A DNA stretch of 64,000 nucleotides from Beverwykella pulmonaria (GCA_001599595.1 BCHH01000009.1:2171224-2235223); one strand, 5' to 3'. Numbered from the stretch's first letter, positions 21,584-33,063 are shown. Numbers and translations are program-made. Notes: generated by a model not told the origin, from the letters alone.

Positions 21584-23943
21584 CTCGGCCCCCGCCGGGT
21601 TTTAGTGCTGACTGGCTTTGCAGTGCACGGCCGCTCGTAGAGCGGCCCTCCGGCCTCAACGTACCTGACGGCCTCAACGTACCTAAAATTCATATATATC
21701 TTTTATACGCTTTTTTGCCTGTCAATACAATAATATAATTAATTGTGATGCCACCCACACGGACCCAGAGGACTGAAAGGGCCTCTGCTTACCGCGCTGA
21801 GCTTAGGAGCCTCAATGACGCGTTGCAGGTGCTCCAGCGCGTTGATGGCCGACCGGATATCAAGTCCTATGCCAACGCCCACAACCTTCCGTATAGAAGG
21901 CTTCTCCGCCTATACAATGGAGGTAAATCACGCTCTGATTGTGATAGGACAAATAATAGACTCTCCCTAGATTAGGATCTTGCGTTATTACAGTTCCTTA
22001 ATCACATTGACAGCATCAGATTTGGTATCTAATATAAGCTTATTTGAAGCACCGTGAACGCTATACTCGCCAACAGCCACGACGGTAACAGCAATCCACC
22101 TAGGGTAGGCCGCCACTAGCCACAGCAGTGGATAAAGTGACACCTAGAGTATCAAAGGCGCGTACAGAAACCTCTTGAAGTTGTGCGGAAGCTAGCTCAA
22201 CAGCCTGCTGTTATTTTAGAATAGTTCAGCAAGCTTGAACGCGTGCTCGCGAAACTAGGCATACACACAGATAATATATTTAATATAGATGAGTGCGGCG
22301 TACGGATTAGAGTTGCAAAAAATTAATACGTATACACAAAAAACGGCCGTAAGGTTTTTATGCCTCATGCAAATAATTAGGAGCTGGTAACTCTAGTAGA
22401 GACTATCTCTGCGCAGGGATACGTGATTAAGCTAATAATTATTGTTAAAGCCTCTACAATTATAGAGAAGTAGTGCAGCAATCTACTAGACAATTACATG
22501 CTTAACACGTTAGATACAGGCTATAGTAATAATTAGCTATGCTTTAATTACATCTAGCACTTCTACAAGAGGACTGCTAATTAGACAAAGGGCGCGTGGA
22601 GGCTACTTCTTATAGATAGATACGCATCTTACATTACCTATGAGCTTGTTAAGTACGCGTACAACTATTAGATTTAACTATTCGCCCTTCCTCCTTATAC
22701 CACTCACTTCCTTCAACTGCTTAATGTAGGCTGCTTCCAGCCTCTTAAGTAGCACTATAAACAAGCTCTTGATATAAACGCATGAATAGGTGGATTAGAT
22801 TACACTAAGGCAGACTTTCTAGCAGCGCTTAAGGATATCTGTACAAGAACTTTTACGTCACGTACTATAAAAGGCAGCTTTAAGAGGTGTGGGATTGCTC
22901 TACTTAACGCAGAAGAGGTGTTGCCAAAACTCCGCTAACAAGAGATTGCTTGAGAGACTATTCGCCTGCTAAACCTAAGTCTCTGCCTCTAGGAAGAGGA
23001 GAACAGGATCTTTGCAGCCTACGCGTCTTTAGGGAGCTCTAGTAACTCTACATTTAAGCCTCTCTTAGAGATTGCAAAGACTACACTTTAAGAGCGCAGG
23101 CAAGCTCTAAGAGAGGAGAAGCTTCAAGAGCTGTACGCCTATGCCCGTACGCCATCTCCTATACTAGGAGATGAAGCTTGGACAACGCTATTAACTGTTT
23201 GTACGTTACGCAAACAGCAACAGAAAATCCTATCACGTTTACCTTACTCTGCTTAAGCTTCTGCAGCATGTACTTTTAAGGGCGCTCTTGCTTAGGCGCA
23301 GGAGAGCGCTTAGCTTAAGAAGGCGTTGCTTAGCACTAAGGCTGCAGAGCAGGCTCGCGCCAGCCGCAGGAGGCTCTCGCAATGGCAAGTAAGCAAGGGA
23401 GGACCTATCTATCTCAAGGACGCGAGAAAGATGATTAAGAGGCGCTAAGACAGTAAGAAAGAGACCTTCTTAGAGGCAGAGGAGAAGCGCAGGGTGGCTG
23501 CTTACACAAAGATCTGCAACCACATAAAGTATAAAATAAGAGCAAAGATCTACAAAGCAGGTAAGGCGTACACTAAGAGAGCTGAACTAGCTCTCCCTTG
23601 GGTTATGAGAGATGTTTCTTACTATTAATAGGACTATTGGGTTTATATTAGAGATACTACGCGCGAGGATTTTAGACGCTTAATGCAGGAGCCAAGCGAC
23701 GATGAGGGCACCAACAATGAGGTTGACAACTTATCAATCCAATACTCAGATGGGGACTCAGAGTACACTCAGAGCCTCGATCCTGACGACAGTAACGACT
23801 GGGGATACTTGTAACAGCAAGAAATATACACAATTCAAATCTAGGTACGTTGAGGCCGTCAGGTACGTTAAGGCCGGAGGGCCGCTCTACGAGCGGCCGT
23901 GCACTGCAAAGCCAGTTAGCACTAAAACCCGGCGGGGGCCGAG
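21584..23943 (+). mobile_element. Fot1/pogo-type Tc1-mariner element, full length with 101-bp TIRs
   Basis: The ends CTCGGCCCCCGCCGGG...CCCGGCGGGGGCCGAG are flanked by TA on both sides (21582-21583, 23944-23945). The inverted repeats span 21584-21684 and 23843-23943 and match at 99 of 101 positions by my count; both differences are transitions. Each TIR holds a GAGCGGCC/GGCCGCTC hairpin and a directly repeated GGCCTCAACGTACCT, like the IR/DR organisation of transposase-binding sites. Total length is 2360 bp, close to known Fot1-like elements. Confidence 0.92.
21748..23814 (+). pseudogene. Fot1/pogo transposase, RIP-inactivated
   Basis: From ATG 21748 to the natural-looking stop at 23812-23814 there are 688 codons in a single frame with no indel. 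More than 20 internal TAG/TAA/TGA codons sit where CAG, CAA, CGA or TGG would fit. The N-terminus is a basic helix-turn-helix region. The DDE core is visible as NIFNIDECGVRI, LLLIDRYASYITYELV and LFALPPYTTHFLQLLNVGCF ('DExG', 'D..gSH', 'PP.tTH.LQPLD.g.F'). The tail is charged and ends with an acidic stretch. Absence of indels with dense stops is the classic RIP pattern. The encoded protein would be dead. Confidence 0.88.
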
Positions 23944-24242
23944 TACCTGATTGCTAACAACCTTTCTTCCTCTTTTTTATATTTTCTTTCTGTTAGTTTA
24001 GGAATATAATGCGTACACGTTAGTTGCCTCTTGCCTATTCACTTACGGCTTTATACGTGTGTAGCTTTGTTAAAACCGGGTTCTTATCCTGAGCCAAGGG
24101 AGTACAGATAGTGTAGAAGGAGGATTCGAAGTGGTTTCAGATGATGGGTACAATGAGTTTCGTGGGAAGTATAGGTTTTTCGTCAGTGATCGCATTTTGA
24201 ATGTTGCTTCTGTACTAAGACGATGATATCTGATTGACTATC

Positions 24243-24375
24243 TGTAAGCTGAAGGGCGGAGGAAAAGGTGTCAAGATGTGTATTGTATGTGATGTATGTA
24301 CAGCTGATATATATATATGACGGACTGATTAGTCAGTGGCATATCCACGTGACATTATGGTGTCCTCGGCTTACA
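24243..24375 (-). repeat. Copia 3' LTR (left in window)
   Basis: 133 bp with TG...CA and 7-bp inverted ends TGTAAGC/GCTTACA. It contains a TATATATATATGA box and CCACGTGACATTATGG. Confidence 0.95.
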
Positions 24376-24789
24376 CACCCCCCTCAGTTTTGAACTTTTT
24401 TTTTTGAAGCTGGAGCGATCAAAGACCATCCTCCGCCCTTTTCAGGCAGAGCTGCAAAATGTGTGGGCCTGTCCTGCTGAAAATGCGGTGTTCCGCTATG
24501 TGCAGGCCTGTCAACCACTATTGGTGCAGTCCCAGATTGGTCGATCTTATGTGCTTTGTGTTCTGTATGGAGGTTGGAGGTTTGAAATAGCCGTTTACAA
24601 GAATTGACAGCAGTGTACAGAAGAAGAATACAAAATAAAGAGATACACAAAATAGTTATGATGGAAAATCCTCAAAATGCAAAAGGGATACCCAGTGTTT
24701 ATGCCTTTGTCTCGGCAACAGCTTTGTAAGACCGTCAGCTGGTTGACTATTGGTCTGGATATATGCGAGATTGTTTTGATTGTTTTGAA

Positions 24790-27700
24790 CCTCTTGACGA
24801 AGCCAGTGATGATAGATATTAACGTGTTAAAGTTTAGTTTTGAGACGTGGAGAAGCTTCTTTCAGCAATTGAATTGTCTGTTGATTGTCGCAGTATAGCA
24901 GTTGCTCATTGTCGACCTCGAATCTGATGGATTTGAATAGTCTCCACCACCATATCAATTTAGTGCTGGCTGATGATGCAGCGATCAATTTGGATTTGGT
25001 GGTTGATTTGGTGACACAGCGCTGCAATGTCGCTTTCTAATTGATAGGACTGCTAAATAGGAAGAAGATATAACCTTGTGAGCTTTTTCGCGTGGCTTTG
25101 TGATTAGCATATGATGCGTCTGATGCTCCAAAGAAGTTGGGTTCTTTGCGGTCTGTGATATAGGCTGAGTCGATTGATACTGATGCATTATAGCACAGTG
25201 ATTAATCACGTGTCTGACCAAGATATGCGATCACGTGGTAGGCAGCGTTGATATGTTGTTGCGACGGATTGATCAAGAATTCGGCAAGCTTAGAATATGC
25301 TTTTGTGATATCAGGCTAAGTAACTTCTGCAGCGTGTCCAATTGATCCAACTAGCTGACTGTAGTAAGTAATATTAGCTTTATTTCCTGTCTATTTTGGT
25401 GACGGAAGCAGTTCCTCAAGCGGTAGTGGTGTTGAAGCTTGATGGATGGGCTTTAGTGGCGGGAATTTGAGCACTAGTTTGTTAATATAGGCACCTTGTA
25501 ATAGCCATATCTTTCCAGCTTCTTAGTTGCGTTAAATTTGAATTCCGCAGAAGGTAGTCAATTCTCCTAGGCATCTAATCTTATATTACTGTAGGAGCTT
25601 TTGTTCAAACTGTTCAATTACAAGTGTGTGTCCTAGTTTGACGAGGACAACAATATCATCCACGTAGAAAAATACTAGTAGCTTGTTGTTCATCCACAGG
25701 CACGGAGCTTCTTTGACTTCTTTAAGTCCTAGCTCCTTGAGCAACTTGGTGAGGTCCTTGTACTATAGCAGTGGTGATATCTTAAGGCTGTATAGCGCGC
25801 GGTGCAATTCCCATAGATAGTCAGGATTGGAGAAGCCGTCTGGTGAGTAGCAGTAGACAGGCGTTTCTAATTAAGCGTTGGTAAACGCGTTGACAGCGTC
25901 ATAGTGCCTTATCTCTAGATTGAAATGAGCTGTAATAGCCATTACAGCTTAGAAGGTTTAAATGGCTAATGTGGCCATATATGTGTCTTTAGCAGTAGTC
26001 TGGAGGTTGCCACGCACACAGATCCTAGCTTTGTAATTAGTAAGATATCCTTTACTGTCAAGCTTGTATGTAAATCTCCACATTATTAGGAGAACTTTGT
26101 AATTATTAGCGTTGAAGTCTTTCTAGGCTATCTTTGTGTATGTCCCTTTGCGCTAGATTGTGCTAATCTTGTGTTAAGCAGCTGCTAAGAATCCTTAGTT
26201 GTGTGGATAAGGGAGCTTCATTGCCTCCTTGTAGGATATTGGCTCCAGTGGCAGCTGACTTTGATGAAATTGTGTTTTGGGTCCTTTTAATAGGGCGGCG
26301 ATGAAGGTTGACTAGTACTTGGTAATATAAAAGCTGCTATTCCTTTGCAACAGTTTCCTGGTTCTAGTAGATCCTTGCGGAAGGATATAAGATTGTCGCA
26401 GGTTGCTATTAATAAGTTCACAATTTTGTGCTGCATTTAAGTCTTGTTGTTTGCGCTTTCTAGTGGAAGTGGCAGTAGCGGCTATTTCTTCATTGTGTAG
26501 TTGACGAGCGTCGCTTGTTTCAGAGGTAGTTGACTGAACAGTTGATAACCGTGTGGTTGATAACTGTGTGGTTAATGTCAGCGTGTGCGAATAGTCATCA
26601 GGAGAGGTATTCAATAACAGTGATATTGAGCTATCAGGAGTTAGTAGATGAGATGGCTGATTATGTGATTTGTTTTGACTCAACTAGTTGATTTGATTCT
26701 GATCAATAAGGTGATTGAATTGATAGTGATAGGAAGGTTAATTAGGCTTGTGTTTGGATTTGGATTTAGATTTAGACAATTCTTCTGGATTTCAAAGTAG
26801 TGGCATATAAAGTGTTTGTAAGATATCCTCTAGTTCTTGCCCTCGCAGTAGTATATTAGAATTGTCGCGGTAATTATAGAAAAGATCCTCCTTGAAAGTA
26901 ACATCTCGCGTCCAAATAACCTTTCCTTGATGTGCTCTGCTCCTGGCTTTTAGCAGCCATACTTAGTATATGTTTAAAGAGTTATAACTGACAAGGTATC
27001 CAATCAAAGCACGTGGTGTCAATTTGTCGCCTCTAGGTATCTGTGTACAAAGTGCATATGCGCGACAGCTATATACACAAAGGTGAGCAATTGAAGGCTT
27101 CTTGTTATATGCCACCTCAAATGGAGTCTTCCAGCCTAATGCTTTTGTCAGCGTCTAATTAAGTATATATACTGCTGTTGCATAGATTTTAGGGCCAATT
27201 GCTAGTAGTAGGTTTGATGTGCCTTTTATTAATCACAATTATTCAATTAGATTCTTTCCTAAGCGTTCTGTGGAACTGTTTTGCTCCTTAGTATAAGGTG
27301 CTCTAATCTAAAAGTTGATACTGTGTGCTGCGCAATATGCACAAACTAAGTTGTCATTAAGGCTATATCCTCTCTTGTTATCTGCAATTATAAATGTGAC
27401 AGTGGTGTTGAACTCGCGTTTGATAGTTTAATCTAATTATATAAGGATATTAAGCAGTGCTTCCTTATTATGTTAAGGCATTGTATATACAAAATTGAAC
27501 TTTGTGAATAGGTCAAATCTATAGAACACATATTAATAACTATTGTAACCTAGGGCATTAAGCTTAATAATGTTAATAGCAACTGTTTTAAATAGACGTA
27601 ATGCACCCCTCTCATGTCTAATGCGTCAAGATATAATTTTGTAGGCCTTATTTTGCAGACATTCTTTGCAGTTGATAGTACAAGGAGCAGATCCCTTAGG

Positions 27701-29443
27701 TGGCTTAATACTAATAACGTTATTGGCTAGGTGGTCAATTGCTTTACTGCCTGCGTGTGCCATCAAGACATGCAGCTGAGGCTTTGTGAGTGCCTAAGGT
27801 TAAAGCAGCTGCGCGGAGTACTGTGGTTGATGATTAGTAGTTGCATATGCAAATGGCTAGGGTGGCTGCTAAGGTGCTATAGCCTTAGTATGGTGTACAA
27901 CAAGCCAGTGACCACCACATTAGGTAAGATGTGCAATGTCTTCCTAGGTTAATCCTGTTTGCTGATACAGGACGTTGCGGCCAGAGTCAAAGTGGACATT
28001 CAATAATGCAAGGCGTGATAGTAAGACAAGGTTAGTAAAGAAGGACAGAATTAGCGCTACCTACTTAAGCGTTGTTAATTTGATGCCTCTTAGCGTTAAT
28101 AGGGGTATTATTACTTCTCCCCATGCTTAAATGGATATCTTAGCATTGCTAGCAAGGATAATATTATTGTTAGCTGCTGGTGCCACCTATCAGAATTCAG
28201 CTGGGTTGTTGCAAATGTAGATATTAGTGGCTAGATCTAGGGTCTATAAGTAGAGGAGTGGATACTGCTGCGACTAATGCAGTTGCAGACTAAATGCTAA
28301 TAAAAATACTGCAAAAGCATGTAGTGTTGGCAGTGGCTAAGCAGTTTTAGTTTCATCTCCAGCGTCAATCTCTATTAAATTAGATTTATCTTTCTTGTGA
28401 TTTCCCTTGCTGTTCCGCTTTCTAAAACACTTGTGTTGCTGCTGCTTGTTATGGACCTTGTTTAGTATACCTTCCTTGTCTGTGGCCTTGTAATTAGCAA
28501 CTTTCTTGGCTTTTTCAGGGTCTTCAACAAATCCTCTCAGTCTCAGCAATGTAATAATGTAGGGACATTGACTCTAGAAGTGTATATCACCGCATAGGCA
28601 CGGCTTTGCTGGAGTATGACTGTTCCTAGCTCTTTTCTTGTTGTATAGAGATTCTTTACTATTCAGCTTTGCTCCAAATGCTCCCCCATAGATATTGGTC
28701 TTCTTTAAGTATGTAGTGCGGTGGTATTGGAGGTATTTGGCGACAACAGCTGATAACTAAACAGATTCTAGTATTAGATTGTTAGGGTTTGTATCCCAGG
28801 CTTTCTCAGCAGTAAAGATTTTACGTGAGATACTAGCGGCATATCCTAGATCAACCTAATTAATTGCTTGCAGTAGATTGTGGTGAGGTTGAAAGCTGTG
28901 TGCTTGTGGTAGCTTGAGTAGTTTTGCGCAATTGTAGGCAGCAAGAAAGGCGTCGCACTAGTCCTCAATATTCATTTAGCGGGCATGCAGGATCTTGGCT
29001 GATTCGTACGCTTGTTGCACTTGATATTTTTGATCCTGGCTTGTAGGTGAGTAGTGCTTTTGCAGTGCCTTGAGCTGATCGTATACAGCGTCTTTGTCTT
29101 GGATATAATAGATGAGATCCTGATGAATTGTTTTAGCAATGTGGGATCTAACTTGTCCTAACTTATCTTTCAATCGCTGATACTCTTTGATATCTTTGTA
29201 ATATGCGCTCATATCCTGACTGTATAGCGTGAGCTCTCCCTGTGTAGGTTGGGTGAAAGCAGTTCCAGCAGCATTAGGAACGGCAGTTGGACGAGGAGGT
29301 TTCTCAGGCTTGTTGAGGGGACGATAAGGTTGTTTAGGGTTGAGATAATCCCATACGCCTCCTGATTGAGCGACTCGCTTGACCACAAAGATCTAGTGCT
29401 CCCAGTTGGGTTTTCCTCGAAGAATGGGTTCGGTAGAAGACAT
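24790..29443 (-). pseudogene. Copia Gag-Pol polyprotein, RIP-damaged
   Basis: ATG at 29443 (minus) opens Gag, which has an early TAG and then 136 clean codons (about 29386-28979). A CxCx3Hx4C knuckle follows (CLCGDIHF...QC, about 28572-28610). The integrase region shows APYTKEQNSSTERLGKNLIE (about 27240-27300) and FEVAYNKKPSIAHLCVYSCR. Reverse transcriptase keeps an intact FYVDDIVVL catalytic box (about 25650-25670). RNase H is near 25030-24830 (WWWRLFKS, YCDNQQTIQLL). The order Gag-integrase-RT-RNase H is diagnostic of copia. Many TAG/TAA stops interrupt integrase and RT, so no active polyprotein is expected, although both LTRs are pristine. Confidence 0.9.
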
Positions 29444-29522
29444 ATTGACGACGAGGTTGATAGGTAGGATCAAAAAATAAACAACGGTGATAGTCAAACG
29501 ATATTTGATGGTGCGGTTAGGC

Positions 29523-29540
29523 ACGAACCGGGCTCATAAC
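29523..29540 (-). other. Primer-binding site matching tRNA-Met anticodon arm
   Basis: Directly inside the 5' LTR (right side) the plus strand reads CGGGCTCATAAC, the sequence of an initiator tRNA-Met anticodon stem-loop. The coding strand therefore reads GTTATGAGCCCG after the LTR. Drosophila copia is known to prime with a 5' half of initiator tRNA-Met cut in the anticodon loop, and this fits the same mode. Confidence 0.7.
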
Positions 29541-29673
29541 TGTAAGCTGAAGGGCGGAGGAAAAGGTGTCAAGATGTGTATTGTATGTGATGTATGTACA
29601 GCTGATATATATATATGACGGACTGATTAGTCAGTGGCATATCCACGTGACATTATGGTGTCCTCGGCTTACA
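29541..29673 (-). repeat. Copia 5' LTR (right in window)
   Basis: 133 bp, with no difference from 24243-24375 that I can see. Confidence 0.95.
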
Positions 29674-29694
29674 CTATCCTAAACTATATAGATG

Positions 29695-29834
29695 TGTAAG
29701 CTGGAGGGGGGAGGAAACGGTGTCAAGATGTGCATTGTATGTGATGTATGTACAATGTATGTGCAGCTGATATATATGACGGACTGATTAGTCAGTGGCA
29801 TATCCACGTGACATTATGGTGTCCTGGGCTTACA
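29695..29834 (-). mobile_element. Solo LTR of the copia family, copy 2
   Basis: 140 bp, TGTAAGCTGG...GGGCTTACA, flanked by AGATG on both sides (29690-29694, 29835-29839). It differs from the full element's LTRs by substitutions and a short TGTACAATGTATG duplication, so it is an older insertion. Confidence 0.9.
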
Positions 29835-29857
29835 AGATGTTCTAGCAAATTTATATA

Positions 29858-30004
29858 TGTAAGTAGTAAGTAGGGTGTGGAGGAAAGACTATCAAGATGA
29901 GTATTCTAAGGGAAGTATGTACAGTTGATATATATATATATATATATGACATAGTGATTAGCCAGTGGCACATCTACATAACGTTAGTGTGTCCTAGGCT
30001 TACA
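29858..30004 (-). mobile_element. Solo LTR of the copia family, copy 3 (older)
   Basis: TGTAAGTAG...TAGGCTTACA, 147 bp, with an expanded (TA)n. Flanks ATATA / ATAAA match at four of five bases. It is more diverged than copy 2, with several C-to-T changes (CACATCTACATAACG against CATATCCACGTGACA). Confidence 0.8.
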
Positions 30005-30514
30005 ATAAATTAACTTGTTCCCGTGGCTCTGTGGCTCCTTTGGATACCCACTAAACCATCACGTGACCTAAGGTCATGTGTCCATGGTGTGGTCAGCCTC
30101 TTCCCCGAGGTTATTAGCCCTCCGGTCGTGTCCGATGATCTAGATATGTTCATAACGAACTTGCTCTTTTGAGTTAGCCTGTCCCTTACCACATCTGGCT
30201 AGTAACAATTACATGGTCTGCCGAGGTACTCTCTATGGTTGGGTGACATGTACGCACTTTCTTGCTTTCCTCGCTCATATGTGTGTTGAGGGGAGAAAAG
30301 ATAGACAAGAGTCCAACTGGCCACTATCATTCGTTCTGCCGCTTGATGCGGTCCAGATTTGATAAGCACTCTTGGATGTCGTCCACGAGTCAGTCCTCAT
30401 ACGAGCAAATTTCTTTCAGCTATACCCTTGTAGCGATTAGCTTAGGACGGATTCCTCATTTACCCGTCCAAATCCGCTTTATGCCAGAGAATTGAAGATT
30501 CTGCAATCTTCAAA
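30005..30514. other. Upstream region of the SDR-NmrA gene
   Basis: The base composition becomes balanced here, and about 30010-30190 shows no LTR or RIP relic. I see no TATA box I would defend; the start region AATCTTCAAAATGGC precedes the ATG at 30515. No gene is seen. Confidence 0.4.
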
Positions 30515-32769
30515 ATGGCTTCCCTTCTCAACAAGGCTTCACCTCCAGCCACTGAGCAGAAAGTTGCCATTGTCACGGGCGCCACGGCAAGTAATGCCTC
30601 CCAAACTATAATCCGAGCTTGGAACTGACCTAACTCCTGTAGAGTGGCATCGGCTCCTGGCTGGCGGAGCATCTCCATACGCGCGGCTACCGAGTTGCTC
30701 TATGTGGACGACGTGAAAAAGATGGGCAAGCCGTCGCGTCCAACCTCGACGCTTCTGGCAACACAGCTCTCTTCGTGCAATGCGATGTCAAAAGCTATGA
30801 GTCTCAAGCTAATCTCTTCAGGACCGTTTGGCAGAAATGGGGCCGTCTCGACGTTTTAATCGCCAATGCTGGGTGTGTAGACCGCGGCTCCGTGTATAAC
30901 TTTGCGCACCGTGACGTCGCCGTGGACCATTTGCCTTCCGAGCCTGACCTGAGCTGCACTGACATCAACCTCAAAGGCACGATATATGGGACCACGCTTG
31001 CCACGCATTTCATGCGCAACAACCCAGAAAAGAAAGGGGGCAAAATTATTGTTACTGGCAGCATGATTGGGGTATATCCGTGTCCAACATTTCCCGAGTA
31101 CTGCGCTGCAAAGGCTGCAATCCACCAATGGGTCCGAACGATGGCCCCAGTTCTGGCGAAGAAGGAAGGCATCACCATCAATTGCGTCATGCCTGGCGGT
31201 GTTGAGACGCCGGCGATGCCTGACTTTAGCACCGCCTTCCTGCCGGAGCAGATGACACTCAGGACAAACCTCATATCTGGTTACGATGTCTTCCTCGACG
31301 ACGGAGAGAACACAAGGACGGGCGAGACGCTCAAAGCGGCGCATGACAAGCTCATCCCCTGGGGTAAACCAGAGTATAAGAGTGGAGCTTTTGCAAAGCG
31401 CACGGAGAAAGTGTATGACCCTTGGTTTGCGCTTATTCACGGCGAGACAAGTGACTTGGCTGAAGCTATCAAAGAGCCTCCCACCAAGGGTCCTAAGATT
31501 ATTGCCGTAACGGGAGCAACGGGGAGTCAGGGTGGTGGTGTCGTAAATGTGATGAAGAAGACGCCTGGGTGGAAAGTTAGGGCCATCACCAGGAACCCCG
31601 AGAGTGAAGCGGCAAAGAAACTTGCCACTGAAGGCGTAGAGATTGTTCAAGCCAGCTTCAATGACGAGGCTTCTCTGACCAAGGCTTTTGAAGTAAGCAT
31701 ACAACTCTCTGCGCACAGTTCAAAGAGGTGTCGTGTTGCTAATGGCATTTATAGGGCGTACACGCTATATTCGCCGTCACCAACTGGTGGGAGCACCTCT
31801 TCCAAGGTAAGTCCCAAGACGAATCCGGCGTCATTGAGGAGGAGCAAGGCATGAAAATCGCCCGAGCTGCCAACAAGACGGCTACTCTCGAACATTATAT
31901 TTGGTCCACGACCCCGAGCGCAAAGCGCATGTTAAAAGGAAAGCTTCTCACCCCGCACATGGACTACAAGGCGAACGTGGACGCGCGAATTAAGTCTGAG
32001 TTGCCCAACCTGGCCAAAATCAGCACCTATCTGTACTTTGGTTACTACCCACAAAACATGGCCTTTTTCCCTCTCATCAAGCCCATCGAATACGTACGTA
32101 CTACCTGCTTATCTTGTGCATAATCTGTTCACCAAGCTGACTGGCCGGTCAACCACTAGCCCGGAAATGGTCAATGGGTCCAAACGATACCCTCCAAACC
32201 CGACGCCAAAGCCTTGCTCTCGGGCGACATGAGGTAAGCTTACGGTACAGATGCCAGGAAATTTCCTGGCTATGGTACACTCTCCCCTCTACAGAGACTA
32301 CTTGCTAAATTGCTGTCTAGTAAGTCTTACTTTTTTTCTTCGTTAAGACAGTATATAGGCGTGTCTTACAATATAAGTATCCCCTACTATTGAACGTCTG
32401 CTAACAGTACTGTTTTGTTCGGCAGCTGTCAACCCTGGTATCTGGGTGCGACAGGTTTTAGCGGCCGGCGAGAAGGCTTATGGAAAGTACGCCAATGTTG
32501 CGCTAGAGAAGTGGTCCTTCCAGCAGATGATAGATGCGTGGTCTGAGATTGTGGGTAAAAAGGGCGTCTTCGTGGAGACCACTATCGATGCGTGGACAAA
32601 GCTTTGGGGGCCAGCTGGCAATGAGCTGGGCTTGCAATTCAAGTTTGGTGAGATGTGTGATCCGTGGGAGGAGAATGAAAACTTTATTAGCCCTGAAGAA
32701 CTGGGTATTGATGAGAAGGAGGTTGTAGGGTTCAAGGGCACGATCGAGGGGTTGAAGCATCTGTTCTAG
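30515..32769 (+). CDS. SDR-NmrA two-domain NAD(P)-binding protein (possibly frame-broken)
   Basis: Proposed exons: 30515-30586, 30643-31692, 31755-32093, 32160-32233 and 32426/32427-32769, about 625 residues. Domain 1 (about 1-300) is a classical short-chain dehydrogenase with TGATSGIG at 21-28, NAG at 99-101, catalytic Ser164 in VTGSM and Y177xxxK181 in YCAAK, resembling 15-hydroxyprostaglandin-dehydrogenase-like fungal enzymes. Domain 2 (about 305-625) is NmrA-like: AVTGATGSQGGG (GxxGxxG at 315-321), then GVHAIFAVTNWWEH and NPGIWVRQVLAAGEKAYG. Intron 1 uses a GC donor (GCAAGT), which exactly rebuilds the TGATSGIG motif. The last junction does not close: GT-AG splicing at 32234-32425 leaves the frame off by one, whereas starting at 32427 restores it. 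It is therefore either a one-base insertion (pseudogene or assembly error) or an unusual acceptor. The substrate is unknown. Confidence 0.75.
30587..30642 (+). other. GC-AG intron in the SDR-NmrA gene
   Basis: A 56-bp intron with donor GCAAGT and acceptor CTGTAG. Only this choice joins ...VTGAT to SGIG.... A branch-like CTAAC (within GACCTAACTCC) lies shortly before the acceptor. Confidence 0.75.
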
Positions 32770-33063
32770 GTGCATTTTTGTGCAGTGAACGACTGCGAGT
32801 ATATATACTCGATGAAACACTTGATATGATAGCCATGTTGTCTGACAATAGTTTTTATAGAATTACACCACTAAAAAGTCTAATAGAGCGTTCTTATACT
32901 AGTTCGCTAAGAGTCTTCTATCGCAATTCGTTCGATCGGTTCCTTCTAGTTTATTCACACCCTGCCAAATATACGTGTTTATTAGTAATCGGCCAGTTCT
33001 TTCCATATTTTTATTAGCTCACAATTATAATTCATCGGTAAATTGCTTAGCTATAACTACTAT
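32770..33063. other. 3' flank of the SDR-NmrA gene
   Basis: About 290 bp of AT-rich sequence; no gene or repeat boundary is seen. Confidence 0.4.

Larger units (their letters stand above)
24243..29673 (-). mobile_element. Ty1/copia LTR retrotransposon, full length
   Basis: Two LTRs of 133 bp (24243-24375 and 29541-29673) appear identical and start TGTAAGC / end GCTTACA. CTATC flanks the element on both sides (24238-24242, 29674-29678) as the target-site duplication. The coding sense is minus. The polypurine tract (read on the minus strand as GAGGGGGGTG) abuts the left LTR and the primer-binding site abuts the right LTR. Total length is 5431 bp, typical of copia elements. Confidence 0.95.

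Noticed and set aside
30804..31716. Long minus-strand open frames opposite the SDR-NmrA gene
   Set aside because: They mirror the codon structure of the + strand gene, which carries clear domain motifs.
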